This document shows, piece by piece, positions 27,327 through 36,252 of a stretch of 64,000 bases of DNA. Position 1 is the first letter of the stretch. Each line of letters opens with the position of its first letter. Both the position numbers and the translations under genes were made by a program. The stretch comes from JAEUHZ01 sp964552795 (lineage in GTDB: Bacteria; Planctomycetota; UBA1135; GCA-002686595). The stretch spans positions 1 to 64,000 of the forward strand of contig CAZKIO010000002.1 of the NCBI GenBank assembly GCA_964552795.1, written 5' to 3'. The notes beneath the pieces were generated by a model that worked only from the letters and a program-made list of their open reading frames with translations, did not search any database and was not told where the DNA came from.

Positions 27327-28349
27327 TCACAGTGCCCCGCGGTCGAGCTGCGCCGAGATCCAGGGCAGCACTTCCTCGAGCATGGGATCGAGCGTCGTGC
27401 GCGCCTCGAAGCCCAGCACGCGCCGGGCCTTGGTGACGTCGGGACGCCGCATCACCACGTCGTACTCGCAGGCCGGCTCGGAGACGTAGCGGAACGGACG
27501 GCCGTCGCCGTGGACGCGGCGCCAGATGCGCTGGCCCAGTTCGAGGACGGTCGTGCCGGCGGCGTGCGCCAGGTTGAAGTCCTGGTTGCGCGCGGCCGGG
27601 TGCTCGAGCGCCGCGCGGATCCCGCGCGCGAGGTCGCCGGCCCAGGTGAAGTGGCGCGTCTGGTTGCCCTCGCCCAGGATGCGCAGCGGATCCTGCCCCA
27701 GGAGCACTTTGCGCGCGAGGTCGGGCACGACGTGGCTGGGCGCGAAGCGCAGGGCGCCGGAGCTGACCTCCGCGGCCTCGAGCGCGCGACCCTCGCCGAT
27801 GCCGACGCCGTCGCAGGGCCGCACGATCGTGAACGGCAGGCCGTGCTGGGACTGGGCGGCGCGCACGTGGCGTTCGGCGGCCAGCTTCTGGAAACCGTGG
27901 GGCGAGCGCGGCGGCGGTGAGTTCCACTCCGACCCCTCCGACGTGGGGAAGCGCTGGGCGGCCTCGAACACGCGCGGCGAGGAGATCAGCGTGACCTTCT
28001 GCAGTTTGTGCTCGGCGCGCGCGTGCAGGGCCGCCTCCACGCCGGCGGCGGTGATCCTATCGTTGTCGGCCAGCATCGCGTAGGGCCGCTGGTTCGCGTA
28101 GCCGATGCCGCCGACGACCGCCGCCATCATCACGAAGTGGTCGCAGTCCGCCAGCAGCGCGCGCAAGAGTTCCCCGTTGCGCGCGTCGCCCTTCACGAGC
28201 TGGTAGCGCGGGTCCTGGTCGTAGGAGCGGTTCACGCGGCCGTACTTCGAGAAATCGTCGAGCCCCACGACGTCCCAGCCGGCGCGCAGGAGCTCGGCGA
28301 CCAGGTAGCCGCCGAGGAAGCCGTTGGCTCCGGTGACGAGGCACTTCAT
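27327..28349 (-). CDS. Extended-SDR NAD-dependent epimerase/dehydratase-like protein
   Basis: 340 residues. The Rossmann motif GANGFLG (7-13) is perfect and the acidic NAD-binding residues DD follow strand 2. SSPRVFEA fits the strand carrying the catalytic Ser. The YxxxK motif is altered to HGFQK: His151 replaces the Tyr and Lys155 is kept. The C-terminal half includes RPCDGVGIG and DVTKARRVLGFEA, typical for sugar epimerases/dehydratases of this family. Activity is therefore uncertain; it may use His as acid/base, be specialised, or only bind nucleotide sugar. It is convergent with GH127. Confidence 0.85.
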   Translation of the reverse strand: MKCLVTGANGFLGGYLVAELLRAGWDVVGLDDFSKYGRVNRSYDQDPRYQLVKGDARNGELLRALLADCDHFVMMAAVVGGIGYANQRPYAMLADNDRITAAGVEAALHARAEHKLQKVTLISSPRVFEAAQRFPTSEGSEWNSPPPRSPHGFQKLAAERHVRAAQSQHGLPFTIVRPCDGVGIGEGRALEAAEVSSGALRFAPSHVVPDLARKVLLGQDPLRILGEGNQTRHFTWAGDLARGIRAALEHPAARNQDFNLAHAAGTTVLELGQRIWRRVHGDGRPFRYVSEPACEYDVVMRRPDVTKARRVLGFEARTTLDPMLEEVLPWISAQLDRGAL

Positions 28350-28603
28350 CGCGCGGCGCTCCCGTGCCGCTGCGCGGCCGTGCGGCGGGGTAGGCGTGCG
28401 GGGGAGTCGGGCGTGCGTGCGGGCGCGGCGCGAGGATGCATGGCGGCGGGGAGCGCGAGGGGCTGGAGGGAAGTCGCGTGAACATAGCGACCGCGAGCTG
28501 CGCCGCGAAGCGCCCGGCGCCGCGGTTCGGTTCGCGACGCTGGACGCAGGGCCTCGCGGGGACGATCCTCGGGCCCCGGGCGCGCCGCGCGCGGGAGCTC
28601 CGC

Positions 28604-29443
28604 ATGAACGGTCGTTTCCTGTACGGAACCTCGAGCTGGTCCGAGTCGAGCTGGGTCGGACCGTTCTACCCGCCCGGCACCAGGCCGGCGGACATGCTGG
28701 GCGTCTACGCCGCGGAGTTCGCGGCCGTGGAGGCCGACAACACCTACTACCGCGTGCCCAGCGCCGCGATGGTGCGCGGCTGGCGCGCGAAGACGCCCGA
28801 GGGCTTCGTCCTCGCCGCGAAGTTCCCGCGCTCGATCGTGCACGCCGGGGAGGGTCCCCGGCCGGACGGCGACAGGGTCCTCGTGCGCGAGCACACGGCG
28901 GCGGATCTCGAGCGGTTCCTGACGGTCATGGGGGAGCTGGGCGACCGCGCGGGCCCGCTCGTGCTGCAGTTCCCGTACTTCAACCGCACGGCGTTCGCCA
29001 GCCTCGGCGCGTTCCTCGAACGCCTGGAGCCCTTCCTCGACGGCCTGCCGGACGGGTTCCGCTACGGCGTCGAGGTGCGCAACAAGGCCTGGATCGGGCC
29101 TGAGCTCCTGGCGCTGCTGCGGGCGCGCGGCGTCGCGCTCGTGCTGGTGGACCTGTTGTACATGCCGCATCCGGCCGACCTCGCCGAGAAGCTCGATCTC
29201 GTCACCGCGGACTTCGTGTACGCGCGTCTGATCGGGGACCGCAAGGCCGTCGACGAGCGGACGAAGACCTTCGACCGCATCGTGCTCGACCAGGGTCCGC
29301 GTCTCGAGCGCTGGGCGGAGCTCCTGGCGGGCCTCATCCCGCGCGTTCGCGAGACCTACGCGTTCGCCAACAACCACTACGCCGGGTTCGGACCGGCCAC
29401 GATCCGCGACCTCGCGCGGCGGATCGAGGAGCGCACGGGATGA
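28604..29443 (+). CDS. DUF72 family protein
   Basis: 279 residues, TIM-barrel family of unknown enzymatic function. Typical features are YGTSSWSESSWVGPFYP at the start, VEADNTYYRVPS, the KFPRSIVH segment and FANNHYAGFGPAT at the end. The frame is open further upstream (ATG at 28436), but ATG 28604 is preferred: it directly precedes the conserved first strand and has GGGAG at a good distance. Confidence 0.88.
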   Translation: MNGRFLYGTSSWSESSWVGPFYPPGTRPADMLGVYAAEFAAVEADNTYYRVPSAAMVRGWRAKTPEGFVLAAKFPRSIVHAGEGPRPDGDRVLVREHTAADLERFLTVMGELGDRAGPLVLQFPYFNRTAFASLGAFLERLEPFLDGLPDGFRYGVEVRNKAWIGPELLALLRARGVALVLVDLLYMPHPADLAEKLDLVTADFVYARLIGDRKAVDERTKTFDRIVLDQGPRLERWAELLAGLIPRVRETYAFANNHYAGFGPATIRDLARRIEERTG

Positions 29444-29503
29444 GGCCAAGGTCGCGGCTTCCGGCGGCGTTCCGGCGGCAGCAGGCACGAACGAGGTGAA
29501 CTC

Positions 29504-32500
29504 ATGATGCGCAGGATCGTGGCGGGCGTGGTGTTGGCCGCGGGAACCGTTTTCGCGCTGGGCTGGTCCGCGCCCGGCCAGGAGTCGGCGCCGGCGGCGT
29601 CCGACCTGCGGCGCCTCGCGGCGTCGCTCTCGGCCGAGGGCCGCTGGGCCGAGGTGCGCGACCTGTTCGAACGGGTCGACGTCGCGGCGCTCCCCGCGAC
29701 GGAACGGCGCTGGGCCGCCTTCTGCCGCGCCGACGCGCGCTGGCGCGCCGCGGCGGGGAGCAACCGCGCCGACGACGGCGAACTGCAGGCTGCGCGGCAG
29801 GCGCTGGAAGCGCTGGTCGCGGCCGATGCGCACGCGCAGGAACGCGACGCGGTGTGGGCGGACGCCCAGGAGTCGCTGGGCGATTGGCACTGGCGCCGCG
29901 CGTCGAACCGCAGCCTGGGCAGCGCGCTGCCGCACTACCAGGCGGCGCTGGGGTGGTGGGCCGCGGCGCGCGACGTCGAGGCCGCGCGCGGGCGCTACCT
30001 CGCGATCGTCCTGCGGATGTTCGAGCCCGACGGACAGGTCGTGCACAACTCGTGGTGGCACGGCCAGATCCCGCTCGATCTGGCGCGCAACGCGCGCAGC
30101 ATCGCGGTGGACGCCTCCGATCGGGCGCGCACGACCTCGATCCTCGCGCGGCGGCTGGCGCGCGAGGGCGGCGAGGAGGCACAGCGCGAGTCGATCGTTC
30201 TGCTGCGCGAGGTCGCCGCCCTGGAGCGCACGACGCCCGGGCGCGACGAGGCGCTGTACCTGCTCGCGCAACGCCTGGAGCACCGCGGCGAACCGCGCGT
30301 GGACGAGAACGGCGCCTGGATCCTGGAGCCCGAACCCGCCGCCGCACTGGAGCTGTACCGGCGGATCGTGAGCGAGTATCGGCGCGGCGAGAGCGCGTGG
30401 TTCCGCGAGGCGGAGCAGGGGATCCGCCGCATCCAGGCGGTCGAACTGGAGATCGGCGTCGAGGGCGCGTTCCTGCCCGGCTCGCCGATCGCGTACGCGC
30501 TCTCCTGGCGCAACGTCGGCACCATCGACCTCGAGCTGCGCGCGCTCGACCTGGCGCGGACGGACGAGGCGGCCGGCGACGGCACGATCCACCAGTGGCT
30601 CGCGAACGTCGACCTCGAGCGTCACGCGCCGTTGCGACGCTGGACGCACGCGCCGCCTGCGACGCGCGCGTACGTCGGCGGCAGCGCCCAACTCGGCCTC
30701 GCGGGTGAGCTCGCGCCGGGCGCGTACCTGTTGAGCGCCCGTTCCGGCGGACGTGTCGCGCGCGCGCTGGTCCTGGTCGGCTCGACCGCGATGGTGCTGA
30801 AGTCCGCAGGCGAGGACGTGCTGGTCTGGTGCTACGACGTCCTGACGAGCCGGCCTGTGCCCGACGCCGAGGTGCGCGTGTGGGAGCACAACCACGCGAA
30901 CGGCGCGTGGGCCAGCGCCGTCCGGGTCCTGCGCACCGGCGCCGACGGCCTGGCCCGCGCGCGCTTCGCGCACCGGGCCGGGAGCAAGCGCCTGTTCGCG
31001 ACCGTGCGCGCCGGCGAGCGCGTCAGCGTAGCCACCAGCGGACGCTGGCACGACCCCGATCACGCCGCGCGAGCGCGCGTCCTGGCGTTCACGGATCGGC
31101 CCGCGTACCGGCCGGGCCAGACCGTGAACTGGAAGGCGCTGGGGCGCGTGGGCACCGGCGGCGCGTGGCGAACGGCCGAGGACGCCGTGCTCGTCTACAC
31201 CGTGTACGACCCGCGCGGCGCGACCTGGAAGGAAGGGCGCGCCGCCTTGAACGCGTTCGGTTCGGCGTTCGGCGCATTCGACCTGGGTCAGGCGCCCGCG
31301 CTGGGCGAGTACACGATCGAGGCTCGCCTGGAGGTCGGCGGAGGCAGCCTGCACGCCGGACGCGCGTTCCTGTTCCGCGCGGAGGAGTACCGCCTGCCGG
31401 AGTTCGAGGTGCGCGTCAGCGCGGCGCGGGACGACGGCGCGCCGCAGCGCTTCGTGCTGGGCGACCGCGTGACGGCCGCCGTCGACGTGTCGTTCTACGC
31501 GGGCGGCGCCGTGGCTGGCGCCGAGGTCGAGGTCGTCGTCACGCAGCAGCCGTTCTGGCGCCGGTGGCCGCGGCCCTGGGCCGAGCACTGGTGCGAAACG
31601 GCGGAACCGGCCCTGCCCTGGGGCCGCGACGGGACGATCGTCGCGCGCGAGCGCGTGCGGACCGACGCGCGCGGACACGCCGAGGTCGCGTTCGACACGC
31701 CGGCGGGAACCGGCCAGGACCTGGAGTACACGATCGAGGCGCGCGCGACCGACGCCTCCCGGCGCGAGGTCGCGGGAACCGGCCGCGTTCGCGTCGGCGC
31801 GCGCGAGTACGCCGTCGACGTGCGCACGCAGCACCGCATCCACGCCCCCGGGCGCGACGTCGAGCTGCTGGTCGCGGCGCGCGACGCCAACGACCTGCCG
31901 GTGGATGCCTCCGGAATCCTGGTCGTCACGCGCGAGCGCTGGCAAGAGCTGTGGATCGATCCGCGCGGCCGCAGCGTTCCGGCGGACGAGATCGAGACCC
32001 TGCGGCGGACCTCCGAGGTGTTCCCGCCGCCCTCCGACCGCCATCCCTGGCGCTGCGTTCGCGCCGAGTGGGTGTCCGAGGAGGTCGCGCGGTTCACGCT
32101 CTCCACGGGCGTCGACGGCGACGCATCGGCGGCCTTCCGGCCCAGGGAGAACGGCCTCCACCGCGCGCGGTGGAGCAGCCGCGACGCGCGCGGCCAGGCG
32201 GTCCTGGCCGAGGCCTGGGTGCACGTCGCCGACGATGCGGTGCGCGATCTGGGCGGCGCGGACGGCGGGCTGGAGCTCGTGCTCGACCGCGCGAGCGTCG
32301 AACCGGGCGCCGAGGCCGTCGTCCTGGTCACGGCGCCGGTCGGCGATCGCTGGGTGCTGGTCACGCTGGAAGGGCAGCGCCTCTTCGATGCGCGCGTGGT
32401 GCATTTGGAAGGCCGCGCGCGCCTCGTGCGCATGCCGATCGCGCTCGACCACGTGCCCGACGTGTACCTGTCCGCGCTCTCGGCCCACCGCGGGCAGCCG

Positions 32501-35350
32501 CTGGCCGGATTCGAGGAGATCTCCGTGCCGCCCGCCGAGCGCCTGCTCGACGTCCGCGTCCGGCCGTCGCGCGAGGAGTTCCGGCCGCGCGAGCGCGGAA
32601 CCGTCGAGGTCGAGGTGCTCGACGCGCGCGGCGAACCGGTGCGCGCGGAGCTGGCCCTGGCGGTGATCGACGACGCGCTGGGGGCGATCCAGGTCGATCC
32701 TACGCCTCCGATCGACCGCTTCTTCCACGGCGAACGCCGCGGCAACGCGGTCCAGACCGGCGGGACGCTGGACGAGCTCGCGTTCCGCCGCTGGCGCCGC
32801 GACGAGGACGGCCGCTTCGTCGAGACCGACGCGTCCTCGAAGTCGTGGGAGCTGCGCCAGGCCGGCGTCGGTGGCGGGCCCTTCGCCGAGACGCGCAAGA
32901 ACGTCCGCGGCGCGCGCGCGCTGGGGCAGTCTGCGCCCGTGGCCACGACGGCGCTGGAGGCCGTCGCGGGCGACTTGGGCTCGAAGCACGAGCGGGAGGG
33001 CGGCGCGGACGGCGAGCTCGTGGTGCGCGGCGACTTCCGCGAGGTCGCGCTGTGGAAGCCCGATCTCGTGACCGGCGCCGACGGCCGCGCGACGGTCGAG
33101 GTGCCGTTCCCCGACGGCTTGACGCGCTGGCGCCTCGTCGCGCGCGCCGCGACGGCCGACACGCGCGTCGGGGAGGCGCGCGGCAGCATGCGCACGAACC
33201 AGCCGCTCGTCGCGCGGCTCCAGATGCCCCGCTTCCTCGTGGCGGACGACGTCGGCACCCTCACGGCGGTGCTCGACAACAAGACCGACGCCGAGCTCGT
33301 CGTGCAGGCGGACCTCGCCTTCGACGGTCCCCTGGCGCTGGTCGAGGGCCGCCCGTCCTCCGTGCGCGTGCCGGCCGGGGAATCGGCGCGCGTCGACTGG
33401 CTCGTGCGCGCCACGGGTTCGGGATCCGCGCGCGTCGTGTTGCGCGCTTCCAGCGCCGCGGCATCCGACGCCATGGAGCGCACGCTGGAATGCGTGTACG
33501 GCGGCGTCGAATCGTTCCTCGCCGCCGGCGGCAAGGTGCGCGCCAGCGGGGAACTCGTGCTGGCGCTCGACGTCCCCGCCGACCGCGTGCACGCGGGGAC
33601 GGTCTTCACGGTCGACGTCGCGCCGAGCCTGGCGGTCACCATGCTCGACGCCTTGCCCTACCTCGTCGATTACCCCTACGGCTGCACCGAGCAGACGCTG
33701 TCGCGCTTCCTGCCGGCCGCGATCGTCGCGCGCACGCTGGAAGGCCGCGGTCTCTCGGCGGACGAGGCCCTCTCGCGCGCCTTCGGCGGCATCGAGCCCG
33801 AGCACGCCGCGGCGACGCACAAGAAGCCCGGCGCGGGCCTCGCGCACCTCGAGGCGGCCGTCGACGCGGGCCTGAAGCGTCTCTACGACTTCCAGCACGG
33901 CGACGGCGGCTTCGGCTGGTGGAAGGAGGGTGCGAGCGACCGCTGGATGACGGCCTACGTGCTGTGGGGCTTGTCGCTGGCGCGCGATGCCGGGGTCGAC
34001 GTGCGCGCGGACGTGCTGGAGCGCGCGGCGCGCTGGCTCGAGGAGCGGCTCGTCGAGGCGCAGGGCGACGGTCCGCTCGCGGCCTGGATGCTGCACGCGC
34101 TCGCGGCCGGCAAGCACTCGCGCGACGACGGTTTCGTGCGCACGGCGCTCGATCGGCTGTCCCAGCAGACCGAATCCCTGAACGCCTACGGCCGCGCGCT
34201 CCATGCCCTGGCCGCGCAGGGGTTCGGGCGCGCGGCCGAGGCCCGGCGTCTCGTCGAGACGCTGCGCAACGGCGTCGAGATCGACCGTCAGCCCGGGGAG
34301 TCGCGGATCGGCGCCGGCGACGGCGCCGCGGGGATCGCCACCGCGCACTGGGGCGCCGACGGCCGCTGGTGGCGCTGGTCCGACTCGCCGGTCGAGACGA
34401 CGGCGTTCGCGCTGCGCGCCCTGATGGCCGTCGATCCCGCCCACGAACTGGTCGAGCCGACCGTGCAGTGGCTGGTGCAGAACCGCCGCGGCGCGGCGTG
34501 GTCGAACACGCGCGACACGGCGCTCACGGTCCTCGCGCTCGACGAGTACCTGCGCGCGAGCGGCGAGATCGCGCGCGACGTCGAGTACGAACTCTTCGTG
34601 AACGGCGCGAGCGTCGCACGACGTGCGGTCGCCGCGGACCGGATGCTGCGTGCCCCCGCGCGGTTCCAGATTCCCGCGGAGAGCGTGCGCGACGGCCGCA
34701 ACGAGGTGAAGGTCGTGCGCCGCGCCGGCGAAGGGCCGCTGTACGTGGCCGCGCGGTGCGCGTTCACGAGCCTGGAGCAGCCCGTGCCGGCGCGCGGCAA
34801 CCTGGTGTTCGTGGAGCGCGAGCTGTGGCGGCTCGCACCGCGTCCGACGCTGCTCGCCGGCTGGACCTTCGACCGCGTCCCGCTCGACGACGGCGGCGAG
34901 ATGCGGAGCGGCGAACGGCTGATCGTCGTCCTGCGGATCGAAGCCAAGAACGATCTCGAGTACGTGCTGATCGAGGATCCCAAGCCCGCGGGGCTCGAAG
35001 CGGTCGAGCTGCAGAGCGGCGCTCCCGCCTGGGTCCAGGAGCTGACGGCATCCGAGGTCGATCGTCAGGCGGATCCGCGCGCCGCGCGGCGCTTCCCCGA
35101 CCCGCTCGACGGCGCGCGCAGCACCGGACGGCGCCAGTGGGCGCACCGCGAACTGCGCGACCGTCACACCGCGTTGTTCCTGGACCGCCTGCCCCAGGGC
35201 GTGTGGGAGGTCAGCTACGAGCTGCGGGCCGAGACGCCCGGCCGCTTCCGCGGGCTGCCCGCCCGGGCCGAGGCGATGTACGTGCCCGAGGTGCGCGGGC
35301 ACGGCACCGATCTGCGCCTCGTCGTCGGCGAACGCGCGCAGGACGGATGA
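29504..35350 (+). CDS. Bacterial alpha-2-macroglobulin family protein
   Basis: 1948 residues. A signal peptide (about 1-26) lacks a lipobox Cys, unusual since many bacterial A2Ms are lipoproteins. An alpha-helical N-terminal region (about 30-310) is followed by macroglobulin beta domains; the signature bait/ANATO-free A2M domain around DLVTGADGRATVEVPFPDGLTRWRL is near 1190. The thioester motif is intact as YGCTEQT with Cys1394, then an alpha/alpha-barrel TED domain to about 1700 and C-terminal beta domains. Such proteins trap attacking proteases in the periplasm. They are often paired with penicillin-binding protein 1C, which is absent here. ATG 29504 has GAGGTGAA upstream; ATG 29507 is the alternative. 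Confidence 0.92.
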   Translation: MMRRIVAGVVLAAGTVFALGWSAPGQESAPAASDLRRLAASLSAEGRWAEVRDLFERVDVAALPATERRWAAFCRADARWRAAAGSNRADDGELQAARQALEALVAADAHAQERDAVWADAQESLGDWHWRRASNRSLGSALPHYQAALGWWAAARDVEAARGRYLAIVLRMFEPDGQVVHNSWWHGQIPLDLARNARSIAVDASDRARTTSILARRLAREGGEEAQRESIVLLREVAALERTTPGRDEALYLLAQRLEHRGEPRVDENGAWILEPEPAAALELYRRIVSEYRRGESAWFREAEQGIRRIQAVELEIGVEGAFLPGSPIAYALSWRNVGTIDLELRALDLARTDEAAGDGTIHQWLANVDLERHAPLRRWTHAPPATRAYVGGSAQLGLAGELAPGAYLLSARSGGRVARALVLVGSTAMVLKSAGEDVLVWCYDVLTSRPVPDAEVRVWEHNHANGAWASAVRVLRTGADGLARARFAHRAGSKRLFATVRAGERVSVATSGRWHDPDHAARARVLAFTDRPAYRPGQTVNWKALGRVGTGGAWRTAEDAVLVYTVYDPRGATWKEGRAALNAFGSAFGAFDLGQAPALGEYTIEARLEVGGGSLHAGRAFLFRAEEYRLPEFEVRVSAARDDGAPQRFVLGDRVTAAVDVSFYAGGAVAGAEVEVVVTQQPFWRRWPRPWAEHWCETAEPALPWGRDGTIVARERVRTDARGHAEVAFDTPAGTGQDLEYTIEARATDASRREVAGTGRVRVGAREYAVDVRTQHRIHAPGRDVELLVAARDANDLPVDASGILVVTRERWQELWIDPRGRSVPADEIETLRRTSEVFPPPSDRHPWRCVRAEWVSEEVARFTLSTGVDGDASAAFRPRENGLHRARWSSRDARGQAVLAEAWVHVADDAVRDLGGADGGLELVLDRASVEPGAEAVVLVTAPVGDRWVLVTLEGQRLFDARVVHLEGRARLVRMPIALDHVPDVYLSALSAHRGQPLAGFEEISVPPAERLLDVRVRPSREEFRPRERGTVEVEVLDARGEPVRAELALAVIDDALGAIQVDPTPPIDRFFHGERRGNAVQTGGTLDELAFRRWRRDEDGRFVETDASSKSWELRQAGVGGGPFAETRKNVRGARALGQSAPVATTALEAVAGDLGSKHEREGGADGELVVRGDFREVALWKPDLVTGADGRATVEVPFPDGLTRWRLVARAATADTRVGEARGSMRTNQPLVARLQMPRFLVADDVGTLTAVLDNKTDAELVVQADLAFDGPLALVEGRPSSVRVPAGESARVDWLVRATGSGSARVVLRASSAAASDAMERTLECVYGGVESFLAAGGKVRASGELVLALDVPADRVHAGTVFTVDVAPSLAVTMLDALPYLVDYPYGCTEQTLSRFLPAAIVARTLEGRGLSADEALSRAFGGIEPEHAAATHKKPGAGLAHLEAAVDAGLKRLYDFQHGDGGFGWWKEGASDRWMTAYVLWGLSLARDAGVDVRADVLERAARWLEERLVEAQGDGPLAAWMLHALAAGKHSRDDGFVRTALDRLSQQTESLNAYGRALHALAAQGFGRAAEARRLVETLRNGVEIDRQPGESRIGAGDGAAGIATAHWGADGRWWRWSDSPVETTAFALRALMAVDPAHELVEPTVQWLVQNRRGAAWSNTRDTALTVLALDEYLRASGEIARDVEYELFVNGASVARRAVAADRMLRAPARFQIPAESVRDGRNEVKVVRRAGEGPLYVAARCAFTSLEQPVPARGNLVFVERELWRLAPRPTLLAGWTFDRVPLDDGGEMRSGERLIVVLRIEAKNDLEYVLIEDPKPAGLEAVELQSGAPAWVQELTASEVDRQADPRAARRFPDPLDGARSTGRRQWAHRELRDRHTALFLDRLPQGVWEVSYELRAETPGRFRGLPARAEAMYVPEVRGHGTDLRLVVGERAQDG

Positions 35351-35408
35351 CGCCGGGCCCGGCGGCGAGTAGAGTCGCGGGCCGTCGCCGCACGCGGCGC
35401 GTCCAACC

Positions 35409-35657
35409 ATGGGCCTGTTCGACAAGTTCAAGAAGAAGCCGGACGGCGCGCCGTCCGCCGAGGTGGCCAGCCTGATCCAGCAACTCGCCTCGCCCGACGC
35501 GCGGCTGCGGGCGGAGGCCTGCCGCGCGCTCGGCCGGCTCGGGCCGCGGGCGGAAGCGGCCTCGACCCAGCTCCACGAGCTGATCAACGACGACGACGGC
35601 GACGTGTGCAACGCGGCGGCCGCGGCGCTGTCGGAGATCGAGCGGCGCCGCGCCTGA
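35409..35657 (+). CDS. Small HEAT-repeat protein
   Basis: 82 residues. A basic N-terminus (GLFDKFKKKP) precedes two HEAT-like helical pairs (about 17-47 and 48-80, DARLRAEACRALGRLG and DVCNAAAAALSEIE). No enzyme motif. Probably a protein-protein interaction module; partner unknown. A TAGAGT hexamer lies 33 bases upstream of its start. Confidence 0.7.
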   Translation: MGLFDKFKKKPDGAPSAEVASLIQQLASPDARLRAEACRALGRLGPRAEAASTQLHELINDDDGDVCNAAAAALSEIERRRA

Positions 35658-35685
35658 GGCCGGCGGAACGCGCTCCGCGCCGGCC
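35658..35685 (+). terminator. Hairpin directly after the small HEAT gene
   Basis: GGCCGGCG and CGCCGGCC form a perfect 8-bp stem starting at the first base after the stop codon; GCCCCTT follows. It separates this gene from the rubrerythrin operon. Confidence 0.45.
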
Positions 35686-35816
35686 GCCCCTTGATCCCGC
35701 GCGGCGCGCGCCGCACCCTGAAGGCCCCGTTCCGCGGGCGCGGCCGCACGCGCCTCACCTCCCCATCCCATCTGCACGCCCCGGCGGGCGCGCGCCCACG
35801 CACGAGGAGCCGATCC

Positions 35817-36236
35817 ATGCCCGAGTTGAAAGGCACGAAGACCCACAAGAACCTGAAGGACGCTTTCGCCGGCGAGAGCCAGGCCAACCGCCGCTACCTC
35901 TACTTCGCCAAGATCGCGGACGTCGAAGGCTACCCCGAGATCGCCGGCAACTTCCGCGACACGGCGGAGGGCGAGACGGGGCACGCGCACGGCCACATGG
36001 ACTACCTGAAGAAGGCCGGCGACCCCGCGACCGACCTGCCGTTCGGCTCGACGGCGCAGAACCTGAAGTCGGCCGTCGCCGGCGAGACGCACGAGTACAC
36101 CGACATGTACCCGGGCATGGCGAAGACCGCGCGTCAGGAGGGTTTCGCCGAGATCGCCGACTGGTTCGAGACGCTCGCCAAGGCCGAGAAGTCGCACGCC
36201 GGACGCTTCCAGTCGCTGCTCAGCACGATCGCCTGA
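35817..36236 (+). CDS. Rubrerythrin-family diiron protein without rubredoxin domain
   Basis: 139 residues: only the four-helix ferritin-like domain. Diiron ligands are visible as Glu20, Glu53 with His56, Glu90, and Glu124 with His127. The C-terminal CxxC rubredoxin domain of full rubrerythrin is absent. Rubrerythrins reduce hydrogen peroxide in the cytoplasm. The electron donor must come from elsewhere; the FeS oxidoreductase gene 16 bases downstream is the obvious candidate (inference). CACGAGGAG precedes ATG. Confidence 0.92.
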   Translation: MPELKGTKTHKNLKDAFAGESQANRRYLYFAKIADVEGYPEIAGNFRDTAEGETGHAHGHMDYLKKAGDPATDLPFGSTAQNLKSAVAGETHEYTDMYPGMAKTARQEGFAEIADWFETLAKAEKSHAGRFQSLLSTIA

Positions 36237-36252
36237 GCGCGGGCGCGGCACC

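Noticed and set aside
28436..28603. Longer N-terminus of the DUF72 protein
   Set aside because: The 56 extra residues show no family similarity and ATG 28604 has a better ribosome-binding site.
28346..35887. A 2513-codon open frame on the minus strand
   Set aside because: It is antisense to the alpha-2-macroglobulin gene, whose domains and thioester motif are clear; long antisense frames are expected at this G+C content.
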